This document shows positions 15,647-26,000 of a stretch of 64,000 nt of DNA, in pieces. The first letter of the stretch is position 1. Each line of letters begins with the position of its first letter. The notes below the pieces were generated by a model. That model saw only the letters and a program-made list of their open reading frames with translations. It was not told where the DNA came from and searched no databases. This stretch comes from Streptomyces sp. CoH27 (GTDB lineage Bacteria; Actinomycetota; Actinomycetes; Streptomycetales; Streptomycetaceae): contig NZ_JAIQYY010000023.1 in NCBI RefSeq assembly GCF_020181035.1, positions 16,512 through 80,511 of the forward strand. The letters are read 5' to 3'. Position numbers and translations under genes: made by a program.

Positions 15647-18600
15647 CTACTTCTCTTCGTCCTCGCCGATCAGGTTGAGGATGTCCAGCTGTATGTCGCC
15701 ACCCTCGATCTCGTCTAGACCGAACAGGCCTCCACTCAGCTGGTTTGTGGCGGACTTGCCCCGCCGCTTCTTCTTGGTTGCTGGTGTCGCCGGTCGCTGC
15801 GGCGGACCTCCGGCCGGGGTGACGCGGGTCAGCGGGCTCGTGCCCGGCGGGTGGCGCGGGCCCTCGGCGGGGGGCGGGGTGAGGGAGGGGTGCGTGAAGG
15901 GGCGGCCGTCCGCCATGGCCTCGTAGACCCTGACGATTTCCTTCTTCGTCTCCTCGAACAGTTCCGGCTGCTTGTTCTTGAACGCCCGGAAGCTGTCCAG
16001 CACGAGGTCCACGTCCGCGCGCTCGATCCCGTACAGGTGGAAGTACGCGGCATCCAGCTCGGCACGCATCAGGAAGCGGCGCTCCTCGTCCCAGACGAAG
16101 GGTGGGCCGTCGTCGCCGAGGTACTTCGCCCAGGGGGCCATCTCATAGGAGGTGTAGGTGAGTTCGAGGACTCGGGGGCGAATCCAGTCGGCGAGGGGGG
16201 TGTCCTGAGTCCAGGGGGCCGAGAGCTTGTATGTGGCGAGGGGGAGGACGGGGAGCTGTTCCATTACGAAGTAGGTGAGATTGGCTCCGGGCATCTTTTG
16301 GCGGGCCGCAAAGTCCAGGACAAAGGCCGAAAGGTTTGCCAATAGGCCATGCACCGGAGCCATCGAGTCGAACGATACGAACAATGGGATAGCGTGACCT
16401 ACCGCCACCCTGGGGAGCACAGAGGGAATGACGGTTCTGGCATCCGAGCCACGACAAACGTTCCGCCATCCCATAAGCCATCCATACGTCCAGGCCGGAC
16501 GCAGTCTGGATCGGTCCTCGGCAAGCCTTTCCTCGACCTCGCTCTCAGCGACCCAGTGGCGTGGCAGCGGCACCGCAGAGGGGTCCCTGTGCTGTTGCAC
16601 ATCCAGTCTAGGCAGTGTGTTCATACGGAGTTGCGCTTCTGTGGCGCCTTCGAACGTGCTGAACCGAGCGTCGAAGTGGTGAATGAACTTGCCTTCGTAC
16701 AGCGGTAGACACCGATCTGACTGCTTGGCGAAAACAGTCCCCCGGCGCTCCCATCCCGCTTCTTCCAGGGCTTCGCCCACCTTGAACAACCCTGAGTCGC
16801 CGGACATGTGGAACATGGTCATAAACGGCGCCGGACCCAACCACTCGCCCGTAGCGCCGCCGTGCGTACGTCGCAGCACCGGCACTCGCTGCTGCATTTC
16901 TTGCAGTACCCGCAGATGCTCTGGACTTTCACATACAGGTGCCGTTAGCGTATTCGGATTGATACGCGCAAAACCCTGGGCGTCCAGCACAAACGTGCGT
17001 CCGTCGAGCTGATCCGGACGACGGGCACGGAAGGCGAGATCCACCTCCCCATTCTCACTGGCAAGGGATGGCCCGGTGATCGTGAACAAGCAGAAACGAT
17101 ACGAATGATGAACCGCCGGAAATAGCTTCTCCTCATTCTCCAGATCCAGCACGGCCACCATCTGCCGCTTCTCCACCAGATCCGAGAAGAACCCCGCCGT
17201 CGTCTTGTCCGTGGCGATCCCCGTCGGCAGAACCAGCCCCGCCATCCCCTCCGGCCCGATCAACTGCCGCGCCTTCTCCGCGAAGACCGCGTACGTGTTC
17301 ACGTCACCGAAGCCGGTCTTCGGGAACAGGCCCGACTTCCGGTACATGGTGACCCGGCCCTTGGACTCCCGCTGGTCGAACTGGTACTCCGCGTACAGTC
17401 GGCGGTCACCCTCGTTCGGCCGGCCCTCTTCGTCCACGCTGGTCGCGAGCGCCTCGATCATTCGGTCGCGGATGCTGGCCGTGTCCGCCGCGGCGATCTT
17501 CTCGTCCCGCGCGGCGAACCATTCCTTCTTCTGGATCTTGACCCGCTCCCACGGCGGATTGCCCAGGACAGCGTCGAAGCCGCCCTGCCAGCCGGTCTCC
17601 GGGTTGACGTCCTCCCCATGGGCGTCCTCGACCCGGAAGACGCGCGGGAACTCCAGGTGCCAGTGGAAGAACTGGTTGCGGCGGACGATGTCCCGCAGCA
17701 TCAGCTCGGCCGCCTCTTCCTGCAGCGGCCGGTCCTCCTTGTCCTTCTCCACGGCCCGCAGCACGTTGGTCGTGATCGCCGTGGGCGCGCCCTTCTGCTT
17801 CGGCCAGAGGAATGACGCGCACCAGACGTCAGCGACGCGCTTCATGTGCCGCAGCTCGGGCTGCTTCTCGAACTGCCGGTGGGCGCGGGCGTGCTGGCGT
17901 ACCTCGGCCAGGCTGTGGTCGCCGATCTTGGCGACCTTCTCCGCCTCCACGCGCACGGTCGCCGTACTCGTGTGCACCACCGGTTCGGTGAACGGCAGCT
18001 GCGACTCGCCGCGCTGTTCCTTCTCGTTCTGCTGGCGCAGCTTGGTGACGACCGGCTGATCGTCTCCCTCCAGCTTCTCGAAGGCACCGTCCGGGATGCC
18101 CCGTTCCAGAACGGCCGGGGTGGCCCCCAGCAGGGCGTTCCCCGTCTTGATCCGGTCGTCGAGGTACGCGAGCGGCTCGCCGGGTGTCAGGGACTCCAGC
18201 CACAGGGACACCTTGGCCAGCTCGGCGGCGAGCGGGTTGATGTCGACGCCGTGGACACAGTGCCGTACGACCTTGGCCATCGCCTCGCGGACCAGCTCCG
18301 GGGCCGGCTGGGTCTCGCCATGGACCATCTGCGCGTAGCGCAGTGCGATCCGTCGCGCCCCGGCGACCAGGAAGTGGCCCGAACCACAGGACGGGTCCAC
18401 GAAGTTGATCCGCAGGAGGTGGTCCGGGATACCTGAGGCGGCGTGCCGCTCTATGACCGGGTCCAGGGCGTTGTCGAGCAGCTTCTCGATGAGAGAGGAC
18501 GGGGTGTAGTAGGAGCCCGTCAGCTTGCGCTTGTTGCCCGCGACGAGGTCCTTGAGCTCGAACAGCTCGTTCTCCGGCTCCCGGGCAGGGACGAGCTCCA

Positions 18601-20068
18601 GCAGGGACTCGTAGACGCTGCCCAGTTCCTCGGCGCCCAGGTGGCGGTAGTCGACCCGAGTCGTCCGGCCCTTGTCCTTGATGCGGGAGAGCAGGCGTAC
18701 GGCTTCCAGCAGGCGCTCGTTGGGGAGCTTTGCGGCCCTCAGGGGCTCGGGGCCGCCCGGCAGGAGGGTGGGCTGGGCCTCCTGGTCGATCTCGTCGGGC
18801 TCGGGGAGGTAGTAGAGGCCGCCGAGTTCGGGGAGCGCCAGCGCCGGTTCGCCGCCGATGGTGCCCAGGGCGTTGAGGACGCGGACGAGGCCCTGCCACA
18901 GGTCGGTGTGGTGGTCGCCCTTGCGGCGGGAGGCGATGCGGCGCAGACGGGCGGTGGAGAAGTACAGCTGGTAGCGCTCGCGGGCCGCCTGGTTCGCCTT
19001 CACCTCGGCCTTGGTTGCCTTGCGGTCGGGGTGTACGAGCAGCGCGTCGCGGTCCTCGGCGACGAAGAGGAAGATCAGCTGGTAGGCGAGGCGCAGCAGT
19101 TCGTGGTGGAAGTCGTCGAGGGCGCGGCGGCCTCCGGCCGTGATCGCCTCGGACAGGGCCGGGTTGTTCTGGAGGAAGCCCGTACCGAGGATGTTCAGCG
19201 CCTTGGCGACCTGGTCGCGCAGGAGGTTGCGGGAGCGGATGCCCGTCTCGACGGCGAAGTCGCGCCACCACTCCAGGCGGCAGTCCGCGGGAGTGAGCTT
19301 GATCTCCTCAAGGGCCGCGGACTCCTCGCCCTCCTCGTCCTCGGTCTCCTCCTCTTCCTCCTCCGCAACAACCGCGCCCCTGCGCTTCTTCTCCGGCTTG
19401 GGCACCAGCTCCAGGCGGGAGGCGTGCAGCAGCGCGTACATCAGCAGGAAGTCGGAGAAGTCGCCGCCGCCGAAGATCGCTTCGAGGTCGAACTCGACGT
19501 AGGCGGAGCCGACGAGGGCAGTGGAGTCGCGCAGCAGGCGCAGGACGCGGCCGTTGGAGAGGATGCCCCACAGGTGGTCCGGGGAGGCGTTGAGCAGCTC
19601 CTGCATCATCGACTGGGGAACCCGGGAGCTGCCCGCCGACCAGCGGTCGAGGGGCGTGGTCCAGCCGAGGAGGTGGACGGGGAGGTGGTCCTGCCACTGG
19701 TGGCTGACCTGGTAGGGGTCGCGGCCGGGGAGGCGGATGCCGCCGCGGCGGGCGGGGAGGCGGCCGTAGCCCAGTTCCTCCAGGAGGGTCAGCAGCCAGA
19801 CGCGGGTCGCCTTCGTCGGGTCGGCCTTGCCGTCGAGCTCCTTCAGCTCCTCCTGGAGGGAGGTGTACGCGGCGCGCAGGGCGTTCCACTTGCGGCTGGC
19901 CGCGTCCTCGATGCGCACGCCCCGCCCGAGGCCGTACTCGGCGGGCGCGCTGCCGGGCAGTTCGGGGTCACCGGCGCGGATCTTGCCGAGGAGGTCGGCG
20001 GAGAGCAGGCCGCCTTCGACGCGTACGGCGGCGGAGGCGGGGAGGCGGTCGGGGGCGAGGGCGGTCAC
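15647..20068 (-). CDS. Large adenine-specific DNA methyltransferase of a defence operon (Eco57I/DrmMI-like)
   Basis: 1473 aa from GTG 20068. The N-terminal ~500 residues are a helical region with an acidic insert (a run of Glu near residue 240). The methyltransferase core follows: LTGSYYTP (~515), motif I DPSCGSGHFL (~558), VHGVDINPLAAELAKVSLWL, and catalytic motif IV GNPPW (~835), typical of N6-adenine enzymes. Residues ~980-1250 should be the target-recognition domain and fall in a low-GC block (16330-17130). The tail is Lys-rich. No separate nuclease motif is seen. The start overlaps the SNF2 gene stop (GTGA). It resembles the methylase of class 1 DISARM or type IIG enzymes; self versus non-self marking is inferred. 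Confidence 0.88.
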   Translation of the reverse strand: MTALAPDRLPASAAVRVEGGLLSADLLGKIRAGDPELPGSAPAEYGLGRGVRIEDAASRKWNALRAAYTSLQEELKELDGKADPTKATRVWLLTLLEELGYGRLPARRGGIRLPGRDPYQVSHQWQDHLPVHLLGWTTPLDRWSAGSSRVPQSMMQELLNASPDHLWGILSNGRVLRLLRDSTALVGSAYVEFDLEAIFGGGDFSDFLLMYALLHASRLELVPKPEKKRRGAVVAEEEEEETEDEEGEESAALEEIKLTPADCRLEWWRDFAVETGIRSRNLLRDQVAKALNILGTGFLQNNPALSEAITAGGRRALDDFHHELLRLAYQLIFLFVAEDRDALLVHPDRKATKAEVKANQAARERYQLYFSTARLRRIASRRKGDHHTDLWQGLVRVLNALGTIGGEPALALPELGGLYYLPEPDEIDQEAQPTLLPGGPEPLRAAKLPNERLLEAVRLLSRIKDKGRTTRVDYRHLGAEELGSVYESLLELVPAREPENELFELKDLVAGNKRKLTGSYYTPSSLIEKLLDNALDPVIERHAASGIPDHLLRINFVDPSCGSGHFLVAGARRIALRYAQMVHGETQPAPELVREAMAKVVRHCVHGVDINPLAAELAKVSLWLESLTPGEPLAYLDDRIKTGNALLGATPAVLERGIPDGAFEKLEGDDQPVVTKLRQQNEKEQRGESQLPFTEPVVHTSTATVRVEAEKVAKIGDHSLAEVRQHARAHRQFEKQPELRHMKRVADVWCASFLWPKQKGAPTAITTNVLRAVEKDKEDRPLQEEAAELMLRDIVRRNQFFHWHLEFPRVFRVEDAHGEDVNPETGWQGGFDAVLGNPPWERVKIQKKEWFAARDEKIAAADTASIRDRMIEALATSVDEEGRPNEGDRRLYAEYQFDQRESKGRVTMYRKSGLFPKTGFGDVNTYAVFAEKARQLIGPEGMAGLVLPTGIATDKTTAGFFSDLVEKRQMVAVLDLENEEKLFPAVHHSYRFCLFTITGPSLASENGEVDLAFRARRPDQLDGRTFVLDAQGFARINPNTLTAPVCESPEHLRVLQEMQQRVPVLRRTHGGATGEWLGPAPFMTMFHMSGDSGLFKVGEALEEAGWERRGTVFAKQSDRCLPLYEGKFIHHFDARFSTFEGATEAQLRMNTLPRLDVQQHRDPSAVPLPRHWVAESEVEERLAEDRSRLRPAWTYGWLMGWRNVCRGSDARTVIPSVLPRVAVGHAIPLFVSFDSMAPVHGLLANLSAFVLDFAARQKMPGANLTYFVMEQLPVLPLATYKLSAPWTQDTPLADWIRPRVLELTYTSYEMAPWAKYLGDDGPPFVWDEERRFLMRAELDAAYFHLYGIERADVDLVLDSFRAFKNKQPELFEETKKEIVRVYEAMADGRPFTHPSLTPPPAEGPRHPPGTSPLTRVTPAGGPPQRPATPATKKKRRGKSATNQLSGGLFGLDEIEGGDIQLDILNLIGEDEEK

Positions 20069-23000
20069 CGGTCTCCTCCGGAGGCGGGCTGCTGGGCGGC
20101 CGGGGCGCTGAGGTACACGTACACGCCGAGCAGGTCGGGGTCGCCGGACGGCTGGACGTCGATGCGGCGTACGGCGGCGGCGCCACGCTCGCGGCCGCGC
20201 TGGCCGGCGGCCTCGCGGACCCGCTGGTGGGCGTCGCGCAGCCGGTCCGCGAGGAGGCGTCCACGGGCCTTCAGGTGGCTGTCGACCTCGTCGTCGTCGA
20301 GTTCGGCGGCGGCGCGGGCGGCCTGCTGGTCGCGCAGGGCGGGCAGGGTGTTGAGGTCGGGTGTCGCGGTGAGCAGGGCGGCGGTCTCCTCGTCGGACAG
20401 CCAGGCACGGCGGCCGTCGTCGCCGGTGCGCCAGGCGAGGACCTGGGCGTCGTCGGCGACCAGGACGCGCGGGTCGTCACTCGCCGTGCGGCCGGGCAGG
20501 GTCAGGCGGAAGCGGTAGCGGGCCAGCAGCAGGACCGTGCGGCGTTCCACGACCGCGGTGCGGATCACGCCGAGGCGCCGGGCCGGGCGCTCCTCGGGGG
20601 GCAGGCCGGTGTCGACGGCCGCGTCGAGGAGGTAGCGGGCGAGGGCGCGTACGGCGGGGTCGGTGCGGGACAGGGCGTGTTCGCCCCGGGCGACGGGGAG
20701 GTCATCCCGGAAGACGAGGTCGCGGGCGGCGGTCTTGGCGCGTCCCTTGGCCTTCGCCCTGGGTGCGCCGCCCGGTGCCGCGGTCTGGTCGCCGTCCTCG
20801 TAGTAACCGAGGCCGTGCTTGAGGCCGGTGGGCAGTGGGTCGACGGGGACCTTGAAGCCTCCGTCCCGGGCGTCGCCGATCGGCTGGGCGCCCAGCTGGG
20901 CCAGGGCCTCGCGCGTGAAGGTCGCGATGTCGCCGGGGTCGCCCAACGCCTGCCGCAGGGCGGCCAGTTCCGCCTCCACCTCCTCGGGGCGCAGGCCGGA
21001 GTGGGCGAACTTGGTGAGGACCTTCGACTCGCGTTCGGCGGCCGACTCCCACTCCTTGTGCAGGGCCTCGCGAGCCTGTCCGAAGTCGGGGTCGTCCTCG
21101 AAGTCGAGGGTGAGCTGGCCCTCGGGCTGCTTGCCGCGCAGCAGCAGCGCGCTGGCGAGGGCTTCCAGGACGCCCCGGCCCTGGTCGGGGACGAGGACGG
21201 CGACGCCGGTCTGGTCGGCGATGTCCTTGTGCTTCTGGATGAGGACCTTCAGGACGAGGCCGTCGATGCCGGTGTCCGTGTCGTAGACGGTGATCTCCCG
21301 GACGCGGCGGCGCGGCTGGCCGAACCGGTCGACGCGGCCCGCGCGCTGGAGGTGGCGGGTCGGGTTCCAGGACAGGTCGTAGTGGATGACGGCGCCGAAG
21401 TGCTCCTGGAGGTTGACGCCCTCGGAGAGGCAGTCGGTGGCGACCAGGACGTGCCGGCCCCGACGGGCGGTCAGCTCGTCGACGCGGGCCTGCCGGGCGT
21501 CGGGGTGCAGGGTTCCGGTGACCGCCTCCACGCTGGCGCTGCGGCCCAGCTCCTCCTTGAGGTGCTGGGCGACGTACTCGGCGGTCGGGATGTAGTGGCA
21601 GAAGACGATCGGGTCGTAGCCGTCGACGAGCTGCCGCTTGACCCGGTCGACGAGGATGCGCAGCTTGGCGTCCGTCCCGGGGCCGGCCAGGGCGTCCGCC
21701 CAGTCGGCGAAGTCGGCCAGGGCCTTGGCCTCGCTCGTGCGTCGCGCGGAGGGCTTCTCGGGGGCGGTGGCGTCCTCGCCGGGAAGTGAGCCGGGCACCA
21801 CGTCGATGCCCTCGGCGGTCTCATCGTCGGTGAGTTCGAAGGCGGCGGCCCGGCCCAGTTTGTCCGCCTCGGCCGGGGTGCGAGTGGCGGCGATCAGGGA
21901 GCGGGTGCGCAGGGTCGCGGCGGCCGCGGCGGGCGAGGACAGCACGCAGCGCAGCAAGGTGAGCGCCGTCCACCAGGACATGCGCTGGTGGTGGTCGCCG
22001 CCGGGGCCGCGTACCTGCTGGCGGGTGTAGGCGAGCATGTCGGCGACGAAGCGCGCGTAGTCCGGGTCGAGGCGGTAGAGGGCGTCCTGGGTGTCCCGGT
22101 CCTCGGGGAAGGGCGTCTCCTGGCCGACGTACCGCTTGATGTCGTGGCGGCGGCGCTGCACGAAGTGGCGGGCCAGCTTGTCGCGGTCGGCGGACCGGGT
22201 GGTGTCCAGGGTGCGCAGGGAGGGGTCGAGCAGGCCGGTCAGCTTGGAGAAGGCCTGGGGGTCGCCGCTGTGCGGGGTGGCGGTGACGAGGATGAGGTGG
22301 CGGTCGCGCTCGGTGCGGTCGGCGAGCGCCGACAGCAGCTCGTACCGCTTCTGCTGCTCGTTGCCGCCGGTTCCGACGCAGGTGTGCGCCTCGTCGACGA
22401 TGAGGATGTCGGGGCAGTGGCGGCGGAAGGCGTCGCGGCGCTCGTCCTGCTTGATGAAGTCGGTCGAGACGACGGTGACCGGGTAGTGGTCGAAGATCGA
22501 CCGGTCGGGGTCGTCGATCGCCTTCTGCAGCCGCGCGGCCGTGGACGGCAGGACCAGCTCGGGCTCCATGCCGAACTTGTCGCGCAGCTCGCGCTGCCAC
22601 TGCTCGGCGAGCGAGGGCGAGCAGAGCACGGTCATGTTGCGGGCCGAGCCCTGCTCCATGAGCTCCTTCGCGATCAGCGCGGACTCGACGGTCTTGCCGA
22701 TGCCGACGTCGTCGCCGATGAGGAGGCGCACGGGGTCCATGCGCAGTGCCATCATCAGCGGCACCAGCTGGTACTGGCGGGGCTCGACGGCGACCGCGTT
22801 CAGTGAGCGGAAGGGACCGGCGCCCGCGGTGGAGGCGATGCGCAGAGCGGTGCGCAGCAGGGAGGCCGAGGCGAAGTCGCCGGCCTCGCCCGGCACGGCC
22901 CGGGGGCGGCCGAAGCCCGGCTCGCGGACCTCCTCCGGGAAGAGGGCGGCGACGAACTCGCGGTCCCCGTCCAGGGGTTGGGCGAGCACCAGGTCCTCGG

Positions 23001-23079
23001 TGGTGCCCGGCAGGACGACCCAGTCGCGGTCCCGGGCGCGCACGAGGGTGCCAGGCGCGTGGCCGGTCGGGCTGCTCAT
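20065..23079 (-). CDS. SNF2-type helicase of a defence operon (DrmD-like)
   Basis: 1004 aa from ATG 23079, which overlaps the stop of the upstream helicase (ATGA). Superfamily 2 motor: motif I IGDDVGIGKT (~121-130), motif II VDEAH (~228-232), motif III TATPHSG, and in the second RecA lobe ATDCLSEGVNLQ and QRAGRVDRFGQ, the HepA/RapA-SNF2 signature. The C-terminal ~350 residues are helical and unassigned. Architecture and neighbours resemble DrmD of class 1 DISARM and SNF2 helicases in other DNA-modification defence loci. It is the middle gene of the three-gene operon. Confidence 0.88.
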   Translation of the reverse strand: MSSPTGHAPGTLVRARDRDWVVLPGTTEDLVLAQPLDGDREFVAALFPEEVREPGFGRPRAVPGEAGDFASASLLRTALRIASTAGAGPFRSLNAVAVEPRQYQLVPLMMALRMDPVRLLIGDDVGIGKTVESALIAKELMEQGSARNMTVLCSPSLAEQWQRELRDKFGMEPELVLPSTAARLQKAIDDPDRSIFDHYPVTVVSTDFIKQDERRDAFRRHCPDILIVDEAHTCVGTGGNEQQKRYELLSALADRTERDRHLILVTATPHSGDPQAFSKLTGLLDPSLRTLDTTRSADRDKLARHFVQRRRHDIKRYVGQETPFPEDRDTQDALYRLDPDYARFVADMLAYTRQQVRGPGGDHHQRMSWWTALTLLRCVLSSPAAAAATLRTRSLIAATRTPAEADKLGRAAAFELTDDETAEGIDVVPGSLPGEDATAPEKPSARRTSEAKALADFADWADALAGPGTDAKLRILVDRVKRQLVDGYDPIVFCHYIPTAEYVAQHLKEELGRSASVEAVTGTLHPDARQARVDELTARRGRHVLVATDCLSEGVNLQEHFGAVIHYDLSWNPTRHLQRAGRVDRFGQPRRRVREITVYDTDTGIDGLVLKVLIQKHKDIADQTGVAVLVPDQGRGVLEALASALLLRGKQPEGQLTLDFEDDPDFGQAREALHKEWESAAERESKVLTKFAHSGLRPEEVEAELAALRQALGDPGDIATFTREALAQLGAQPIGDARDGGFKVPVDPLPTGLKHGLGYYEDGDQTAAPGGAPRAKAKGRAKTAARDLVFRDDLPVARGEHALSRTDPAVRALARYLLDAAVDTGLPPEERPARRLGVIRTAVVERRTVLLLARYRFRLTLPGRTASDDPRVLVADDAQVLAWRTGDDGRRAWLSDEETAALLTATPDLNTLPALRDQQAARAAAELDDDEVDSHLKARGRLLADRLRDAHQRVREAAGQRGRERGAAAVRRIDVQPSGDPDLLGVYVYLSAPAAQQPASGGDR

Positions 23080-26000
23080 CGGTCGCCTCCCCTGTGGTCG
23101 CGGCCGATACCGAAGACGTCCGGGTATGCGCGCACGGTGTCCTTCCAGTCGGGTTCGGCTCCGGCCCTGATCACCAGCCAGCCGTCGTCCATCATGCGGT
23201 ATTCGTCCTGCTCGCTGAGGCGCCGGGCGCCGTCGTACTCCAGGAACACGGCGACCTCCGCGCCGGGGAGGTGGTAGACCGCGTCGGCCGCGTCGGTGGC
23301 CGTCTCGTCGGGAGGCCGGTGGCCACCGTCCGCGAGGAGCCGTACGAACGCCTCGACGGGAGTGTCCGATGCCGGTTCCCGACGCGGAGCGGGTGCCATC
23401 GAGGATTCCGGGCGGGACTCGTCCTTCGTGCTGGACCGGGCCAGCGCCACCAGCCACGGCGCCGCGCGGTGCCGGTCGATACGCCGGTGGAAGCCCTGGT
23501 TGGAGTAGGACAACAGGCAGTCGTAGCAGCCCAGTTCGCAGCGCTCGGGAGCGCCCTCCGCCCGGTCGAGGTCCTTGCCGTGCTCGTCGTAGTGGATGAT
23601 CCGCAGGGCCTCCTGCGCCACCAGCTTGAGGGCGTTCTCGTCGTCGTACAAGCGGCGCAGTACGCCCGCGCCGCCCTCGGCGCTCTCGACGAACAGGGTC
23701 CGGCCGCGCCGCTCGGCGTCCGGCAGGTCCTCGCTCTCCAGCTCGGAGTCCTCCAGCTGGAAGTGCGCCTCGATGCCGCGCTCCAGCGCGTAACGCAGGG
23801 AGACCGCAGTGATGTCGTCGACCGGCTCCGCCAGGCGCAGGACGGCGATGTTCTTGGTGTCCTGGGCGTACGGGATGACCTGCAGGGTGCGCTGCGCCCG
23901 GTCGAAGGACGCCAGGGACTCCTCCTCCGCGGACTCCTCCTGGGCCATGCGGGCGGCCTTGCCCTCCGAAAGCCATCTGCCGCTGACCGGGTCCAGCCAG
24001 AAGCCCTGGCCCGAGCGGTCCTTGGCGTCCCGTTTGCGGTAGCCGAGGTTGAGGACACGGACGTTCGCCGAGTCCCCGTAGGCGACCTCCGCGAGGAGCG
24101 CTCCGTCCGCGCCGCGTACCTGGGCCTCGTACACGCCGCCCGGGGCGTACCGGTAGACGGTCCGCAGGTGGAAGCCCCGCTTGAGGCGTTCCTCCTCGTC
24201 GGAGGAGATGCGTCGGCGCGGCTCCGCGTGCACCTGCGTGAGCTGCATCAGCTTCGGCAGGGTGCGGTGGAGGGGGACGTCGCAGTTCTCGCAGCGGTCG
24301 GCGCCCTCGACCCGGTCGTGCCAGTAGCCGCAGGCCTCGCAGAGCCTGATGTCGCTGGTGGCCACCTGCCCGGGGCGGTCGCCCATCGGGACCGTCACGC
24401 GGTCGATGGTGTAGCGGTTGCCCTCGTGGTAGATCAGCGCACCGGGCCCGAACTCGCCGATCGCGATGAAGCGGGGGCGCTGGATGTAGGCACCGTTGCG
24501 CTGCCCGTACATGCCGGCCGCGCGCTCTCCCGGCACGTAGGCCGCCAGCGGCAGGCGGGGGAAGGAGTAGCCGGGCAGGAATCCCTCGGAGGCGAAGTAG
24601 CGGTAGGTGTAGAAGTCGCTGTACGACTCGGTGTCGGCCTCGTTGCGCAGCAGCTTCAGCTGGTTCTCGGCCTCGGCGCGCCGGCCGGCGGCGATGTCGC
24701 GGTCCCTGCGGCTGAGGGAGAGGTCGTTGGCCCGGCGGTGCTGCTGTTCGACCTCGGTGCGGGCGGTGCGGTAGAGGCGGCGCCAGCGCTCGCACGCGGC
24801 GTCGAGACTGCCCAGAGCCTGGCGGACGGTGCGCTCGACCCAACCCTCGTACCACCACGACGAACCCGAGAGTTCGTCGTGAAGGGGCGCGAGGACCTCG
24901 GTGGCCCGGCTGATGGCGCGCATCCGGGCCGTCTCGCTGTCCAGGTCGTCCTGCACTCGTGGCAGGAGGTTCAGCGGCCACCGCCCGTCCGGGTCCGCGG
25001 TCTCGGCGTCGAGCACGTCGGTGAGCCGACTGCCGAGGTGGACGCCCGTCTCGGCCAGCCAGACCGAGTGGACGTGGGAACGGATCAGCTCCTCGTTGGC
25101 GAGATCGAGGCGGGGCGGGGTGACGCTGCCGGACACCATGAGGCCGGGGCGGCGGAAGTAGTACTGGTCGTGCGGGGACCCGGTCGAGCAGTAGGTGGTG
25201 ACGAGCGCGGGCTTGCCCCCGCGCCCCGCTCGCCCGGAACGCTGTGCGTAGTTGGCCGGGGTCGGCGGGACGTTGCGCATGCCGACCGCGTTCAGCTCGT
25301 CGATGTCGACGCCCAGCTCCATCGTGGGGGAGCAGTAGAGGATCTCCAGGTCGCCGTCCCGGAACGCGTCCTCACGCAGGCGGCGGACTGTGGAATCCAC
25401 CTGCGCGGTGTGCTCGTGCGCCCTGATGCCGGTGAGCCCGGCGGACCCGGCACGGTACAGGTCGCGGAAGTACGGGTTGACGCGGACGTCGGCCTCGGCG
25501 TCGGTCACCTTGCGCACGGGATCGGGCTCGGGCTTCGTCCCGTCCCCCGGGAGCCAGCGCAGGGCGGAGGCGCGTAGCTGGTGACCGTAGGTGCCGTCGC
25601 GGTCCTCCTGCACGACAGCGAGCAGCCCGCACTCGCGCAGCACGCGCATCAGGTCCCTGATGACGGCGTCGGCATCGGCGACGGAGATGCGCTTTCCGGC
25701 CTGGCCCGGCAGGTCGGAGAACTGGCCGATGCGCCGGAGGTAGCGGCCGTACGCGCCGAGGCCGCTGAGGTGCACCGCGTCGGCCGCGGTGCCGGTCCGG
25801 CCGGGGCCCGCGTAGGCGAGCCGCTCGCGGACCCGGGGCTCGCGCGCGGTGATGGCCCAGGGTGCGACGAGATGGGTCTCGCTGATCCTGCCGAGCCGGT
25901 CGAAGCCCTCCTGGGTGAGGCAGCCCACTTCCACCGCGAGGGAGCGCCGCAGTTCGTCGAGGAGGTCGCGGCACAGTTGTTGACGGTGAGCGGCTGTGTC

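Noticed and set aside
18443..20518. 691-codon plus-strand open frame over the methyltransferase gene
   Set aside because: Antisense shadow; no recognisable domains, while the minus strand shows methyltransferase motifs I and IV.
22746..25577. 943-codon open frame on the plus strand, antisense to the helicase genes
   Set aside because: Composition (Val/Gly/Ala/Arg-rich, no domain) is that expected of an antisense frame in a GC-rich coding region; both real genes on the minus strand have clear motifs.
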